This document shows, one piece after another, positions 8,701 through 17,148 of a DNA stretch of 64,000 nucleotides. Made by a program: the position numbers and the translations under genes. The stretch comes from Euryarchaeota archaeon UBA182. GTDB lineage: Archaea; Thermoplasmatota; Poseidoniia; Poseidoniales; Thalassarchaeaceae. Position 1 is the first letter of the stretch. Every line of letters begins with the position of its first letter. The notes under the pieces are model-generated. The model was not told the origin of the DNA, searched no databases, and was given only the letters and a program-made list of their open reading frames with translations. The stretch spans positions 1 through 64,000 of the forward strand of contig DAGH01000023.1 of the NCBI GenBank assembly GCA_002495675.1, given 5' to 3'.

Positions 8701-10332
8701 CAGGCAACGAAACGCAGTTTCACCATCGATTATGCCATATCCATATTGATTATTCCACCTAGCGTCAATCGAAGGGCTACTTGGGGCTCCTCTTTGTTCA
8801 GCAGTTTGTTTGATGATGTTTTTGACATCATCGGGCGTCAAGGTATTGTCATATGACAATATCAGTGCCGCTAGACCTGCAACTGCTGGACACGCCATGC
8901 TTGTTCCGTCCTTGCTAGTGTAATCGTCGGATGCTCGGGGCTGTTCACCGACAGGAAGTGGGTTTGGGGCTGCATATTGAGCAGAAACTATCCCACTTCC
9001 GGGCGCCACTACGTCGGGCTTCAACTCATCTGAGGAATCCCCATCGCCATCGTCTGTTCTTGGCCCGTAGTTGGAATAGGAAGCGATTTCATCGTCATCC
9101 CTCTCTATGGAGTTATCATCGTCTATCGAACCAACTGTAATCGCCTTGTCGGCGGCACCAACGGAGGTCACTCTGTTGGCTCCATCGTTTCCTATGGCTG
9201 CCACAGCTACGACGCCCGCATCGACTGCAGCATTGACCGCCCTCGCATCTGCATTCTGGCCATCATCCCCTTGGTCGTCTCCTCCGGGATTGCTGATTGA
9301 ACCAAAAGACATAGACATCACATCAATGCCCCTACTGGATTCGTTATTGCCCCAGTCTGTATCGACATTGTTCGCCACCCAGTTTATGCCACGAAGTGTT
9401 GCCTGTGAGTTCGTTGTCCCAATGTCGTTGAGGACTTTAACGTCAATGAGGTAGGATCCCGGCGAATATCCTATGTTGTCACGATCCGAATCACCTGAGC
9501 CCAATGCGATTCCTGCCACATGGGTGCCGTGGCCATCCCCGTCATCCGGATCGAAATTTCCATCTGAACACTCTACCTGATTGCTGGAGGTTGCATCACA
9601 TCCAGCCACCCATTTTGGGTCATTTAGGTCGCTAGGTTCGTTCTGATTGTCCTGATTAGCATCGGAAAAGTCGTCCAGCGAGAAATGCTCGTTGTCTACC
9701 CCAGTATCCAGAACTGCAATTACAACCCCATCGCCCATGTAGCCGTTGCTCCAGAAAGACTCAGGGTAAAAATCACTGGACCTGACCTTGGAGGCCTTTG
9801 TTGCGACATTGAGGTAGGGCTCCAGCACATTCTGTTGCTCGATGAGGACAACTCCACTCAAAGAAAGTACGTCATTCAATGCCGAGACCGGGACCCTGTC
9901 AACCACGATTGAATCCAATATGTCCATTCTGAAGAAAAACGACCCTTCTGGAGTCCAACCATGGTTCAATAGAGTTGCATTCAGAGAATCCGCGTCCGAT
10001 TTCCCAGGGTGCCATGCATAGTTTATCACAATTGCAACAGTTTTTCTCCCATCCGGGCCTATCAATGAGGTGGGAGAGATTGATTCCGAGGCTCCATAGA
10101 TTATGCTCTCCAATCGATCATCCATGCCATCCGAGTTTGTATCGTATCCAAATGATAGCCACCAGCCAGGCTCCTCAACCGGGTCACTGGCGTCAGGAGG
10201 CATCTCAAATGAGGCCCATTCCTCGACTTCCAGGGAGGAGTCTTGAGTTAGAATTGATGCTCCTGCCGATGCATCCATCACTATGATCAGGAGAGATAGA
10301 AAGATGGCCCTTTTCGCCCCACTGTAATGCAT
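5749..10332 (-). CDS. Membrane-anchored subtilisin-like serine protease with CARDB domains and a C-terminal zinc ribbon
   Basis: About 1527 residues. A signal peptide follows the ATG at 10332 (an ATG nine codons upstream is possible). The S8 protease domain shows Asp209 in AVLDTGVD, His268 in GHGTHVAG, the oxyanion Asn382 in AIGNDGA and Ser478 in DGTSMACPAVAG. Then come beta-rich domains: an Ig-like segment, two CARDB-type repeats (about 750-1000) and a propeller-like region. One membrane helix lies near 1410-1430, and after it an acidic/proline-rich linker and a C-x2-C...C-x2-C zinc ribbon end the chain. It is probably an outward-facing protein-degrading enzyme with the ribbon in the cytosol. 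Asp-rich loops suggest calcium binding. Confidence 0.9.
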   Translation of the reverse strand: MHYSGAKRAIFLSLLIIVMDASAGASILTQDSSLEVEEWASFEMPPDASDPVEEPGWWLSFGYDTNSDGMDDRLESIIYGASESISPTSLIGPDGRKTVAIVINYAWHPGKSDADSLNATLLNHGWTPEGSFFFRMDILDSIVVDRVPVSALNDVLSLSGVVLIEQQNVLEPYLNVATKASKVRSSDFYPESFWSNGYMGDGVVIAVLDTGVDNEHFSLDDFSDANQDNQNEPSDLNDPKWVAGCDATSSNQVECSDGNFDPDDGDGHGTHVAGIALGSGDSDRDNIGYSPGSYLIDVKVLNDIGTTNSQATLRGINWVANNVDTDWGNNESSRGIDVMSMSFGSISNPGGDDQGDDGQNADARAVNAAVDAGVVAVAAIGNDGANRVTSVGAADKAITVGSIDDDNSIERDDDEIASYSNYGPRTDDGDGDSSDELKPDVVAPGSGIVSAQYAAPNPLPVGEQPRASDDYTSKDGTSMACPAVAGLAALILSYDNTLTPDDVKNIIKQTAEQRGAPSSPSIDARWNNQYGYGIIDGETAFRCLIGGECTQIVGGAEWVHVQSPLEGEWLAQGKNYSFSGILNKSDPSTSGVDAIEVSAELTYRKEMPNGKIESFKTMVLNETNITLLEGRWTTTVLVPEIDVNDYYNANLRLSATATNESGRRSQTNQSTHPVGNIDIGISGPEQDSVVSGLMAVEGSYSTIDGGFMRWKIDNGDWEDGPTLSEQNINRDGYTGEFQFSIDTREYEEGEHDLYLQVISGGGLKSEVERRTIDIDNLPPRPNLILMDGVQVTDYGIPIRESLVGSFLEVRGEVRNEGDVGANDILISLFEDGQRRYETTIEKVSVGEQVPFTLYWSPSIAGTKDVKVIIDNTNSIEELDETDNTASIDFEVNALAEGVDIVVLDGGVFASPAMPTPGDQFILSAMVKNQGSEDASSVEVTFYSMDSGGVGWLPVSSRSLSMLPSGQSVIIEFPVQGRDSGMMRYRFTVTGPELTDEDWSNNELEGSIVVEDSQVKTRLTSIGELEQPLSVISFRETGLILTSEGTQIVMHRIEANGEIIKCNTPLERFWGGSISATVDDSSIAHVVWTRRLVTGTGVLSETVSYATVDDQCSLTVPQDLMDPLPKNIGDYFGVDLDEDDGEIVIAGYLRDMLSGSLFEPSESIFTLRGEKPQSASEWELTENVIRDVDSMSLSEAPIEVEIGDDLIHIAYVSSRNDTSSEPVLGLWYAHGIQGTDSWFYKRAIAVQASSPTMAVTSVDGEDSVSMAWFEGDPDRSVLKTVIVDESFGLSNGVSTTTLARGGEYVKISQRGDTLFVVYDHISPVGRVVSVGVIDPEEGWIGIGNRVSSGRAYAASAVSDGLVFPFMVQTSSGGWAIIEITSNGDLDDGPTNIFESARLALGLEETEFNLLLIGIATAILVILISLLVGTVRQGFSNMRDRRRSASVVIEADPEDALEIDQDEVEEVAPRVITSQPEFVVETKPVPPPPTDPTNPYRTVMCNVCHARFELFKEIRKTTCPSCGARVEGF

Positions 10333-10394
10333 ATCCGTCCCCTCTATGATGCAGACCATGTATAATCTCGACTTCGATATGTATCGCCGGAGGA

Positions 10395-11297
10395 CTATTT
10401 TAGTGGGCGAACTCCATTTTGGAAAGACTCCAGTATTGGAATGACTTCCGGGTCGTGGGCGAATTGATTGCTCGGGACTTCAATCAAGGTTGATTCTGGG
10501 AGATTTTCCACAAGGAAGCCTATGGCGCTATCTGCATGCAATTTGTCTGATTCTGCAGTGATTAGAGCCACTCTAGAATCGACCTTGGAGAGGTCCACTT
10601 TCATTCTGTATGATCCGTTGGACAACGCACTTAGCCTGAGCCGATTTACGTTGGATGCAAGCAATGTCCTTCGATAACGTATCTTCTGACCCTCCTCCTT
10701 CAGCTTGAGATCTAGGTAGAATATTGCCAGCCTGATCAGTGGGGGGTAGAAGATACTGGGCATTTTGATCAAGGGCCTGCTCCATAATGGGAAATCAAAG
10801 CTAACGTTCGGGGCTAACAATGACACGCTTCTAGCTTTGAAAATCTCCTGATTCAATGCTTCTAGCAAGACGGTCGCACCCAGTGACGAGGCGAACCAAT
10901 CGCATCCTGACTGGATCTCGGGCAGATTCTCAGTCACTGTCGAGAGATCCCGAACGCTTTGTTGTATGGATAGTGTCGACTTTCTTAATTTCCCCTTGGA
11001 TTTCGCACTCCCCTTCTCTCTGGTTTCTATGTAGTATATTTTTCTAGTGAGCGCCCAAGCTTCGACGATCCCTCGCCAGCCCTCCAGAACACTATTCCAG
11101 CCAGGCACCATTACCAATGGAGGAGCATCAACTTCTGATTGAGGCGAGCATATGACGACACGCAATTGCCACCCATCATCCATTTCTATCATTCTAGATT
11201 CGGATTCAAAGCCATCGTTTTTTGGCATTGACTTCCAGGGGTCATCCACAATACTCACGCCTCGAACACAAAACCAGCCATGATCAATTGAATTCAA
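10395..11297 (-). CDS. Alpha/beta-hydrolase fold protein
   Basis: Up to 300 residues with the hydrolase fold pattern: an oxyanion strand LVMVPGWNSVLEGWRG, a nucleophile elbow FASSLGAT (A-x-S-x-G rather than G-x-S-x-G), an acid strand ALITAESDKLHADS and a late His in NQFAHDPEV. The substrate is unknown; esterase, lipase and C-C hydrolase activities are all possible. The longest reading begins with TTG at 11297 and overlaps the lemA-like gene by 14 bases. In-frame GTG (11249) or ATG (11228) starts would remove the first 16-23 residues without touching the fold. It sits inside the minus-strand run that leads to the subtilase. Confidence 0.8.
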   Translation of the reverse strand: MNSIDHGWFCVRGVSIVDDPWKSMPKNDGFESESRMIEMDDGWQLRVVICSPQSEVDAPPLVMVPGWNSVLEGWRGIVEAWALTRKIYYIETREKGSAKSKGKLRKSTLSIQQSVRDLSTVTENLPEIQSGCDWFASSLGATVLLEALNQEIFKARSVSLLAPNVSFDFPLWSRPLIKMPSIFYPPLIRLAIFYLDLKLKEEGQKIRYRRTLLASNVNRLRLSALSNGSYRMKVDLSKVDSRVALITAESDKLHADSAIGFLVENLPESTLIEVPSNQFAHDPEVIPILESFQNGVRPLK

Positions 11298-11874
11298 GAG
11301 AAGGCCTTTTCCTCTGATCTAGGTCATCCATCACAAATAATTCCATCTCAGATTTGCCCATCCAATTGGCAATGATGACGTTCGGGAACACCTCGATCAG
11401 GTTGTTGAAACTAGTCACTTCCGCATTGTAGGTTTCCCTCCTATCGCTGATAATGTTCTCGATTTCGCTAATTTGATCTTGGAGCTGGAGGAAGGACTCA
11501 TTTGCTTTGAGGTCCGGGTACTGTTCTGCAACGGCGTAAATTTTCGGGAGCATCTGTCCCAGTAGTGCTTCGTTCTTAGAAACTCCCCCGATATCGCCGC
11601 CTTTTGATGCGCCAGAAGCGGCCATTCGCACATCTGCGAATTTCATGAAAAGGTCCTTTTCGTGCTTCGCATATCCTGATACGGTCTCAACGAGGCTGGT
11701 AAACTGATCATATCGTTGTTGGAGGACGACATCCACATTGGACCAAGACTGCTCGACTCTGTTCTCCATTCGAACTATCCTGTTGTAGAGTCCAATCCCC
11801 CAAAAAAGGGCGATTAAAAGGACTATCCCAAAACAACTGGAACCGGCTAGTAACGCGATTGTTGCGCTTTCCAT
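11284..11874 (-). CDS. lemA: LemA family membrane protein
   Basis: The 196 residues follow the LemA pattern: a single N-terminal membrane helix (about 8-30), then YNRIVRMENRVEQSWSNVDV and a helical bundle with QRYDQFTSLVETVSGYAKHE, then a closing helix that contains YNAEVTSFNNLIEVFPNVI. LemA proteins are N-out anchored cytosolic helical bundles of unclear biochemical role and often sit near membrane proteases. Here the gene lies in a run that includes a membrane subtilase three genes on. Length and motifs match the family well. Confidence 0.92.
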   Translation of the reverse strand: MESATIALLAGSSCFGIVLLIALFWGIGLYNRIVRMENRVEQSWSNVDVVLQQRYDQFTSLVETVSGYAKHEKDLFMKFADVRMAASGASKGGDIGGVSKNEALLGQMLPKIYAVAEQYPDLKANESFLQLQDQISEIENIISDRRETYNAEVTSFNNLIEVFPNVIIANWMGKSEMELFVMDDLDQRKRPSLEFN

Positions 11875-11913
11875 GGAGGCCCGAAGCCCGGCGAAGAGAT
11901 GAACCTTGGCCTA

Positions 11914-13419
11914 TCATTGACTTGTGGCATAGTAACCGTCATCTGATTCTACCACTAGGCGTTGCTCGATCAGTCCAATGATGTGGGAGAGCGCTTGGTC
12001 CCTTGATAGCGCTATTGGGGCATTAGGCGTGTCTTTGTAAGCTTCTCTAGTTATTCCAGTCAGACTGCGAATGCCACCTTGGATCGCTTTCAAAACCCTC
12101 TCATGCCTCTGTTTTCGATGATTGATAGTTCTGTCAAGCAGCCTATCTGGTGAGGCGCAAACTGGACCATGACTCGGGAAAAGGAGCTTGGGCTTGAAAG
12201 CCTTGAGACGTTTGAGACTGTCAAAGTATCTCGTCATAGAACCGTCTTTCGAGGGAACAAGAATTGTACCCACCATTGTCACATTGTCCGCAGACAAGAT
12301 CCCCATCTCGGAGACCAGCGAGACCATGCCCGGGCAGTGCCCCGGGGTCTCAATTACAGTCCAAGGGTATCCATCCAACAAGTCAATTACCTGACCATCC
12401 GCTATTTCAGTGCCGCCTCCTATTTCCTTGATAGTCTCAGCAGAAGCCAAAATCTGGTTGTCTAGCAACATTTTGATCATTGATTGATCGCCAATGTGAT
12501 CAGGGTGCTTATGGGTGTACAGTACCCCCATCACACTTTTACCCTCTTCGTGGATCTCAGACAGCCTCCTCCTGAGGATCTCAAACCCTTCCTCATTTTG
12601 GACCGCGGGATCCACGACTAGGATTTTCTTGCCCCTGCCGATGATGAAGCAATTGGTATGGGTGGCGGGGGGGAGAGTGGCCGTCGGTATTGGCAAGCAC
12701 TCAACACCTGGTGCAAATTCTATCTTGTGCCGCCCTTTGGGGGTAATCTTTGACATCTTGGACAATGCCAATAGAACCCCCTCTCCGTCGATTTTCTCTT
12801 CAAGAATGTCTCTTACGAAAGTGACTTGAGGAGGAGCCATCCTTGCTCGTCCGCATTGCCACTCAGATAGCAATTCTTGAGGGGCCCACCACCTGAACTG
12901 GGTAAATTCACTTCTCCCGGGCGGGTGTTCCGGTTCTATGCCTGCCTTTCCAAAATGTATGTGATAAAATCTGTTGGTGTAGCGAACAGGCGCCAGAGGG
13001 GGCGTAGTTCGCTCGGTGACAAGGGAGGCCAATCGCTCGTCAATTGTAAAAATGCCCTCATCGATTGCCTTGGCCCAAGCCGTGCCGTCCTCACAGAGCC
13101 TTTCTCTAATTGAATCACCCACAACCATCCATTCACCACCAGCATCAAGAGCGAACCCAGTCTCTTCTGTCAGTTCTCTGAAAAGCGTCACAATCGAGGC
13201 ACCGTCCACCCGATCCGCTCCAAAAATCCAACGACTCGCAAATTTTCTATCATGGGGGGAGACACCCCCTCCGGGAAAGGCCCAAAATTCAGGGAAGGTG
13301 GGAACTTCTGGATGTCTCAGCCCCATTAACATCTCAACATCCCCGTTTAGAGTCCGGGTGATCACAGCGCTAGAAGCAAGCCGAGGCTCCTTGGGAGCTC
13401 GATTTGAATAGCCATTCAC
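11914..13419 (-). CDS. Nudix hydrolase fused to a metallo-beta-lactamase-fold hydrolase
   Basis: One 501-residue chain joins two enzymes. Residues 1-215 form a Nudix domain with AFPGGGVSP (about 47-55) and the Nudix helix RELTEETGF (81-89). Residues 240-440 are an MBL domain with THKHPDH (His303, His305, Asp307, His308), His361 in TPGHCPGM, Asp378 in SADNV and His417 in FPSHGPV, the full di-zinc set. The last 60 residues form a small helical winged-helix-like end, as in LACTB2-type proteins. Both active sites look intact. Substrates are unknown; nucleotide or CoA-derivative clean-up is plausible. Confidence 0.88.
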   Translation of the reverse strand: MNGYSNRAPKEPRLASSAVITRTLNGDVEMLMGLRHPEVPTFPEFWAFPGGGVSPHDRKFASRWIFGADRVDGASIVTLFRELTEETGFALDAGGEWMVVGDSIRERLCEDGTAWAKAIDEGIFTIDERLASLVTERTTPPLAPVRYTNRFYHIHFGKAGIEPEHPPGRSEFTQFRWWAPQELLSEWQCGRARMAPPQVTFVRDILEEKIDGEGVLLALSKMSKITPKGRHKIEFAPGVECLPIPTATLPPATHTNCFIIGRGKKILVVDPAVQNEEGFEILRRRLSEIHEEGKSVMGVLYTHKHPDHIGDQSMIKMLLDNQILASAETIKEIGGGTEIADGQVIDLLDGYPWTVIETPGHCPGMVSLVSEMGILSADNVTMVGTILVPSKDGSMTRYFDSLKRLKAFKPKLLFPSHGPVCASPDRLLDRTINHRKQRHERVLKAIQGGIRSLTGITREAYKDTPNAPIALSRDQALSHIIGLIEQRLVVESDDGYYATSQ

Positions 13420-13468
13420 GCCTTATCCGAGCGTGCGGGGGTATCTAATCACTATGACTGAAAAAGGC

Positions 13469-15196
13469 TCACAGCGTTTGACTTCCGTCAGGCCTCCAAA
13501 CCCTGCCCGCAGAGAGGCTTTCGTATACGGATTCGAACAGAATTCGATCCTTGACCTTCTTGTCTTCCGGTCGTTTTGACAGTGTCCTTAGTGGCATCGA
13601 CATTCTGAAATTGCCCTCAAACGCACTCCTATGCCGTTCTAGGTAAGCCCAGTAGAGCGAGGATATGGGGCAAGTTTTCTTGGGGTCAAGAGAACATGAT
13701 TTACAGTAATCCCCCATACGATTGATGTACGGAGTCCCCGATACGTAGGGCTTGGTCATCATAGAATCGCCAAGTGCATAGGTTCCCATGCCCAATACAT
13801 TAGGCTCCACGACCCAATCGTATGCATCGATAAATGATGCGTGAAACCAGTCAGTAAGCTCTCTTGGATTCACATCTAGTAGGCTAGCAATGTTACTTTG
13901 AACCATCAGCCTAGGAATGTGATGGGTCCACCCATCTTCCATGACTGATTGAACAGTCTGATCGAGGCAGTTCAATCCTGATTTTTCACCCCAATACGCA
14001 ACTGGAAGTTTACGATTCTGACTCAGGTGATTGGGGTTTTGATTTGGTTGTGCGCCATTACGCTTAGATTTCCACCACCCAGCGTCGTTCTCGATGTTGG
14101 GGGTCCTGTTTACCTCTAAATTCTGAAAGCCATCAGTCACCACGTGTACATGGTGAACGTATTCCCTCCAGACAATTTGTCGGATGAAGCCCTCGACGCT
14201 ATTCAGCGGGGCGTCCGTGGACAGTACCCGGTCAACAACATCCTTGGGAAGCAGCCTACTCAAATTTAGGATTGAGGCCAGCCTGCTGTGAAAGAGCCCC
14301 CTTGAGTATGTAGTCATGGCATCTTCATATTTTCCGAATAAAGGCAACACCGAAATTGCATATTCCAAGGCATCCTTCGCCTGGCCGATGGTCGTTGGCT
14401 GCGCAGAAAGGTCAGCCGACCCCGGATGCTCTTCAAATCTTGAGTTGACAAGTTCCTCCACCTCTAGGTCTATGCTGTCTCTGCTATAGGATGGAGGATC
14501 TGGAAGATCATGCATCCCGTCCCAAGGGGACCTGTTCTCGGAATCAAACGAATATTTTCCGCCAATAGGTTTGGAACCATCCATCAATATGCCAGTTTCT
14601 TGCCTGAATTTTTGATAAAAGGGTGCCATCCTGAAAGGAGGCTTGGTTCCGAGTGCCTCTGTGAACCAATCGATGGGCGTAATCCATCCTTTGTGGGGAT
14701 GCTCAGTGAGCAGTCCTGAATCAACCAGAGGCGATAACTCATCTCGTGTGGATTTCTCGGCGGCCCTGATTGTGTGAATGACTCCCAAACCACTTAGATT
14801 TTGGAGTGCGTTTGAATAATTCTCCCTCGTTATGATATACGATATGGGGTGACCTTTTCTTTGGGCCTCAATTGCGAAGTGACGCATGTTCGAAATCAAC
14901 ATTGCGATCTTTTGTTTGTGATATGGACGACTGGTACCCTTTGCAATTGACTCGATGAGAACGAGTCCAGTTTCGGTTGGACGCTCGTCATTGAAGGGTA
15001 TCAACGATAGGTTAAGTTGGTCGTAGAGAAGAAAGACCCATCTCTTTGGAGAGGATTGAGCCTCTTCTCTGATGTAGGACAGGAAACCCTCCCCTCCCCG
15101 ATCATCCGATGGACTGAGTTGTGAAACCACAGATTGTTGGGGACACCACCCCCAAATGAAATCCTGTAATGACCCACAAAGCCATTTCATCTTCAT
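13469..15196 (-). CDS. Fe-S type cryptochrome/photolyase-like protein (PhrB/FeS-BCP group)
   Basis: The 575-residue protein matches the prokaryotic Fe-S photolyase group: an N-terminal LLYDQLNLSL strand, a C-terminal FAD-binding half with QIVWREYVHHV, GWTHHIPRLMV and VEPNVLGMGTYA, and four candidate [4Fe-4S] cysteines at 410, 498, 501 and 509 (SGLNCLD, DYCKSC, KTCPISSLYW). Characterised members repair (6-4) photoproducts using blue light. The first 50 residues before the Rossmann strand are unusual and the true start may lie downstream, though no Met is present there. It fits a sunlit-water organism. Confidence 0.88.
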   Translation of the reverse strand: MKMKWLCGSLQDFIWGWCPQQSVVSQLSPSDDRGGEGFLSYIREEAQSSPKRWVFLLYDQLNLSLIPFNDERPTETGLVLIESIAKGTSRPYHKQKIAMLISNMRHFAIEAQRKGHPISYIITRENYSNALQNLSGLGVIHTIRAAEKSTRDELSPLVDSGLLTEHPHKGWITPIDWFTEALGTKPPFRMAPFYQKFRQETGILMDGSKPIGGKYSFDSENRSPWDGMHDLPDPPSYSRDSIDLEVEELVNSRFEEHPGSADLSAQPTTIGQAKDALEYAISVLPLFGKYEDAMTTYSRGLFHSRLASILNLSRLLPKDVVDRVLSTDAPLNSVEGFIRQIVWREYVHHVHVVTDGFQNLEVNRTPNIENDAGWWKSKRNGAQPNQNPNHLSQNRKLPVAYWGEKSGLNCLDQTVQSVMEDGWTHHIPRLMVQSNIASLLDVNPRELTDWFHASFIDAYDWVVEPNVLGMGTYALGDSMMTKPYVSGTPYINRMGDYCKSCSLDPKKTCPISSLYWAYLERHRSAFEGNFRMSMPLRTLSKRPEDKKVKDRILFESVYESLSAGRVWRPDGSQTL

Positions 15197-15240
15197 TTAA
15201 TTGCGATAAGTTCTATTTTCCTAACCTACGAGATTTGGCC

Positions 15241-15606
15241 ATGCAAAACGCACTCCTCGTTGCCCTTGGGGGGGCGATCGGAGCCGTCCTTAGGTGGTCT
15301 GTGGAGTCAATTTCCCCAACATCCAGCATTTCGAGTGCCACCTTATCGATCAATCTGATCGGCTCATTCTGTCTTGGGGCTCTCATGGCTGGGTTTTCAC
15401 TGGGCCATGCTTCGAAGGAAACCGTGCATTTGTTGGGTATCGGCCTACTTGGTTCATTCACGACCATGTCCGCGTACGCACTCCAGACAGTTGAGATCAG
15501 CAACTCTTCCGGCTTCACCTCCATGGCAATCTATGTTGTCTTGACATCGCTGGGATGTCCGTTGATGGCGCTGTCAGGTTGGAAACTCATGTCAGTATTC
15601 ACATAA
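15241..15606 (+). CDS. crcB: CrcB/Fluc fluoride channel
   Basis: A 121-residue four-helix membrane protein with the family signature near the start, GGAIGAVLRW, the NLIGSFCLGALM block of the second helix and GLLGSFTTMSAY in the third, which includes the phenylalanine-box and Thr residues of the fluoride pore. Fluc channels are dual-topology dimers that let fluoride leave the cell. The frame extends upstream to 15169, overlapping the photolyase start, but the family begins at MQNALLVALGG, so the start is set at 15241. I see no fluoride riboswitch in the 44-base divergent spacer. Confidence 0.93.
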   Translation: MQNALLVALGGAIGAVLRWSVESISPTSSISSATLSINLIGSFCLGALMAGFSLGHASKETVHLLGIGLLGSFTTMSAYALQTVEISNSSGFTSMAIYVVLTSLGCPLMALSGWKLMSVFT

Positions 15607-15658
15607 CGACGATTCCCCGACTCCGTAGCGCTAAAACTGATCACTTCCTCCGGATCTT

Positions 15659-16507
15659 ATGGCCGAACTGAGGGCAGTGAATCATGATGCCAAGACCAAC
15701 AAGGAAATCTCAGGCATAGACATGCCTGTGATAGGACTCGGGGTTTGGATGATGAATCAACCCGGTGAGTGCCTTCAAGCGGTGACAGATGCAATATCAA
15801 TCGGCTATAGATTGATCGATACAGCGAGGGCGTATGGTAACGAAAAGGAGGTCGGACAGGCTGTCAGGGACTCCAGCGTACCAAGGGATGAGATAACCGT
15901 CGTCACTAAGTTGAGGAGAGTGCATGCAGTTGGTTATGAGTCTACGATCGAAAACTGCAGACTCAGTTTGGAATTGTTGGGTTTGGAATATATCGACCTC
16001 TACCTGGTCCACGCTCCACCGGAGGACCCAACTGCAAGAGAGCCCGTTTGGAGGGCGATGGAGGATCTTCTTTCTGAGGGGATGGTGAGATCAATCGGGG
16101 TGAGTAATTATGGTCTCCATCATCTAGAACATCTCAAAAGGTATGCTCGTGTACTGCCATCTGTTAACCAAGTTGAGTTAAATCCCTGGATTCAGAGAAG
16201 AGAATTACATCAGGCAACTAGGGATATTGGAGCTCTGACGATGGCATATTCCCCATTGGCAAGGGGGCAAAAAGCACAGGATAGACAACTGGAATCTATG
16301 TGTGAGGGCCTGGGATTCACAGCTCCTCAGGCAGCAATCAAGTGGTGCATTGATAATGGGGCAATTGTTATCCCAAAATCCAGCCATCCAGGGAGGCAAC
16401 TTGAGAACTTCCAATCCATGGATGTTGATCTCTCAAGAATAATCGATGAAATGAACAAGTTAGATTCCAATCATGTCTCTGGATGGGACCCGACGGTGGA
16501 GCCATGA
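15659..16507 (+). CDS. Aldo/keto reductase
   Basis: A 282-residue TIM-barrel oxidoreductase of the NADPH-dependent AKR family, near the 2,5-diketo-gluconate reductase type. Catalytic residues are all visible: Asp and Tyr in LIDTARAYGNE, Lys in VVTKLRR and His in YLVHAP. The cofactor region is seen in GVSNYG, NQVELNP and the late VIPKSSHPGR. The natural substrate cannot be read from the sequence. Its stop overlaps the ATG of a small membrane protein (ATGA), so the two are co-translated. Confidence 0.92.
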   Translation: MAELRAVNHDAKTNKEISGIDMPVIGLGVWMMNQPGECLQAVTDAISIGYRLIDTARAYGNEKEVGQAVRDSSVPRDEITVVTKLRRVHAVGYESTIENCRLSLELLGLEYIDLYLVHAPPEDPTAREPVWRAMEDLLSEGMVRSIGVSNYGLHHLEHLKRYARVLPSVNQVELNPWIQRRELHQATRDIGALTMAYSPLARGQKAQDRQLESMCEGLGFTAPQAAIKWCIDNGAIVIPKSSHPGRQLENFQSMDVDLSRIIDEMNKLDSNHVSGWDPTVEP

Positions 16508-16692
16508 GTGGCAAGAGGGACCCAGAAACAATCGAGGAGGAACTCGAACTAATTGCAGAGGCTATCAGGTTGGGAATAGATCCCTTTCCACCAAGACGAG
16601 AGCGTAACCGGGTGATGCGGCTGACTCTGGGTTGGTTCATGATCGTGATAATGATTTCATGGGTGTCCCAGTTTCTTTACAGGACCCTTTGA
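16504..16692 (+). CDS. 62-residue single-span membrane protein coupled to the aldo/keto reductase
   Basis: This short frame starts at an ATG that overlaps the stop of the reductase gene. The product has an acidic helix (DPETIEEELELIAEAIRLG), a proline/arginine motif (FPPRRERNR) and one C-terminal membrane helix (about 43-60). The acidic helix followed by a basic patch and a tail anchor looks like a small C-tail-anchored protein. I do not recognise a family. The tight coupling argues that it is real. Confidence 0.6.
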   Translation: MSGKRDPETIEEELELIAEAIRLGIDPFPPRRERNRVMRLTLGWFMIVIMISWVSQFLYRTL

Positions 16693-16736
16693 GTTGAAAG
16701 GGAAAAAAGAAATGATGGAACCCCCTCCGGTGGACC

Positions 16737-17060
16737 ATGGCGAAATATATGTATTCAGGAAACTACACCTCGAAGGGTGCTGCTGGGTTATTGAATGACG
16801 GAGGCAAGGCAAGGCACGAGGAGGCCGAGAAAGCCGCCGCTTCCATGGGAGGCTCCCTAGAGGCATATTACTGGTGTTATGGGGAAATGGACTTCATGAT
16901 GATAATCAACCTACCATCCGAAGAGATGGCAATCAAATTCTCACTACACGTCGGTGCCTCAGGCGTCTTCAACGGCAAATTGACTCCTTTGATTACAGTG
17001 GACACCATGGAAGCCGCGACCTCCACAGAACTTCCGTTCATCAGACTACCAGGAGAATGA
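16737..17060 (+). CDS. GYD-domain protein
   Basis: The 107 residues match the GYD family: MAKYMYSGNYTSKG at the start, a helix with GGKARHEEAEKAAASMGG, then SLEAYYWCYGEMDFMMIINLP, in which the GExD motif holds the place of the family GxYD. GYD proteins are small ferredoxin-like-fold proteins of unknown function, often dimeric. It lies 44 bases after the small membrane protein and is read in the same direction as the reductase, so a shared transcript is possible. Confidence 0.8.
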   Translation: MAKYMYSGNYTSKGAAGLLNDGGKARHEEAEKAAASMGGSLEAYYWCYGEMDFMMIINLPSEEMAIKFSLHVGASGVFNGKLTPLITVDTMEAATSTELPFIRLPGE

Positions 17061-17148
17061 GGCCCCCTTGTCGGCGGCGTGTCTATCGCCAACTCAGGAT
17101 CTCTTTGTCAAATGCCCAGAGTCTCGGACGAACCAAATAGCCTCATCA

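Noticed and set aside
15197..15240. Fluoride riboswitch before crcB
   Set aside because: The 44-base spacer is too short and has no GGCGAUGG-type core.
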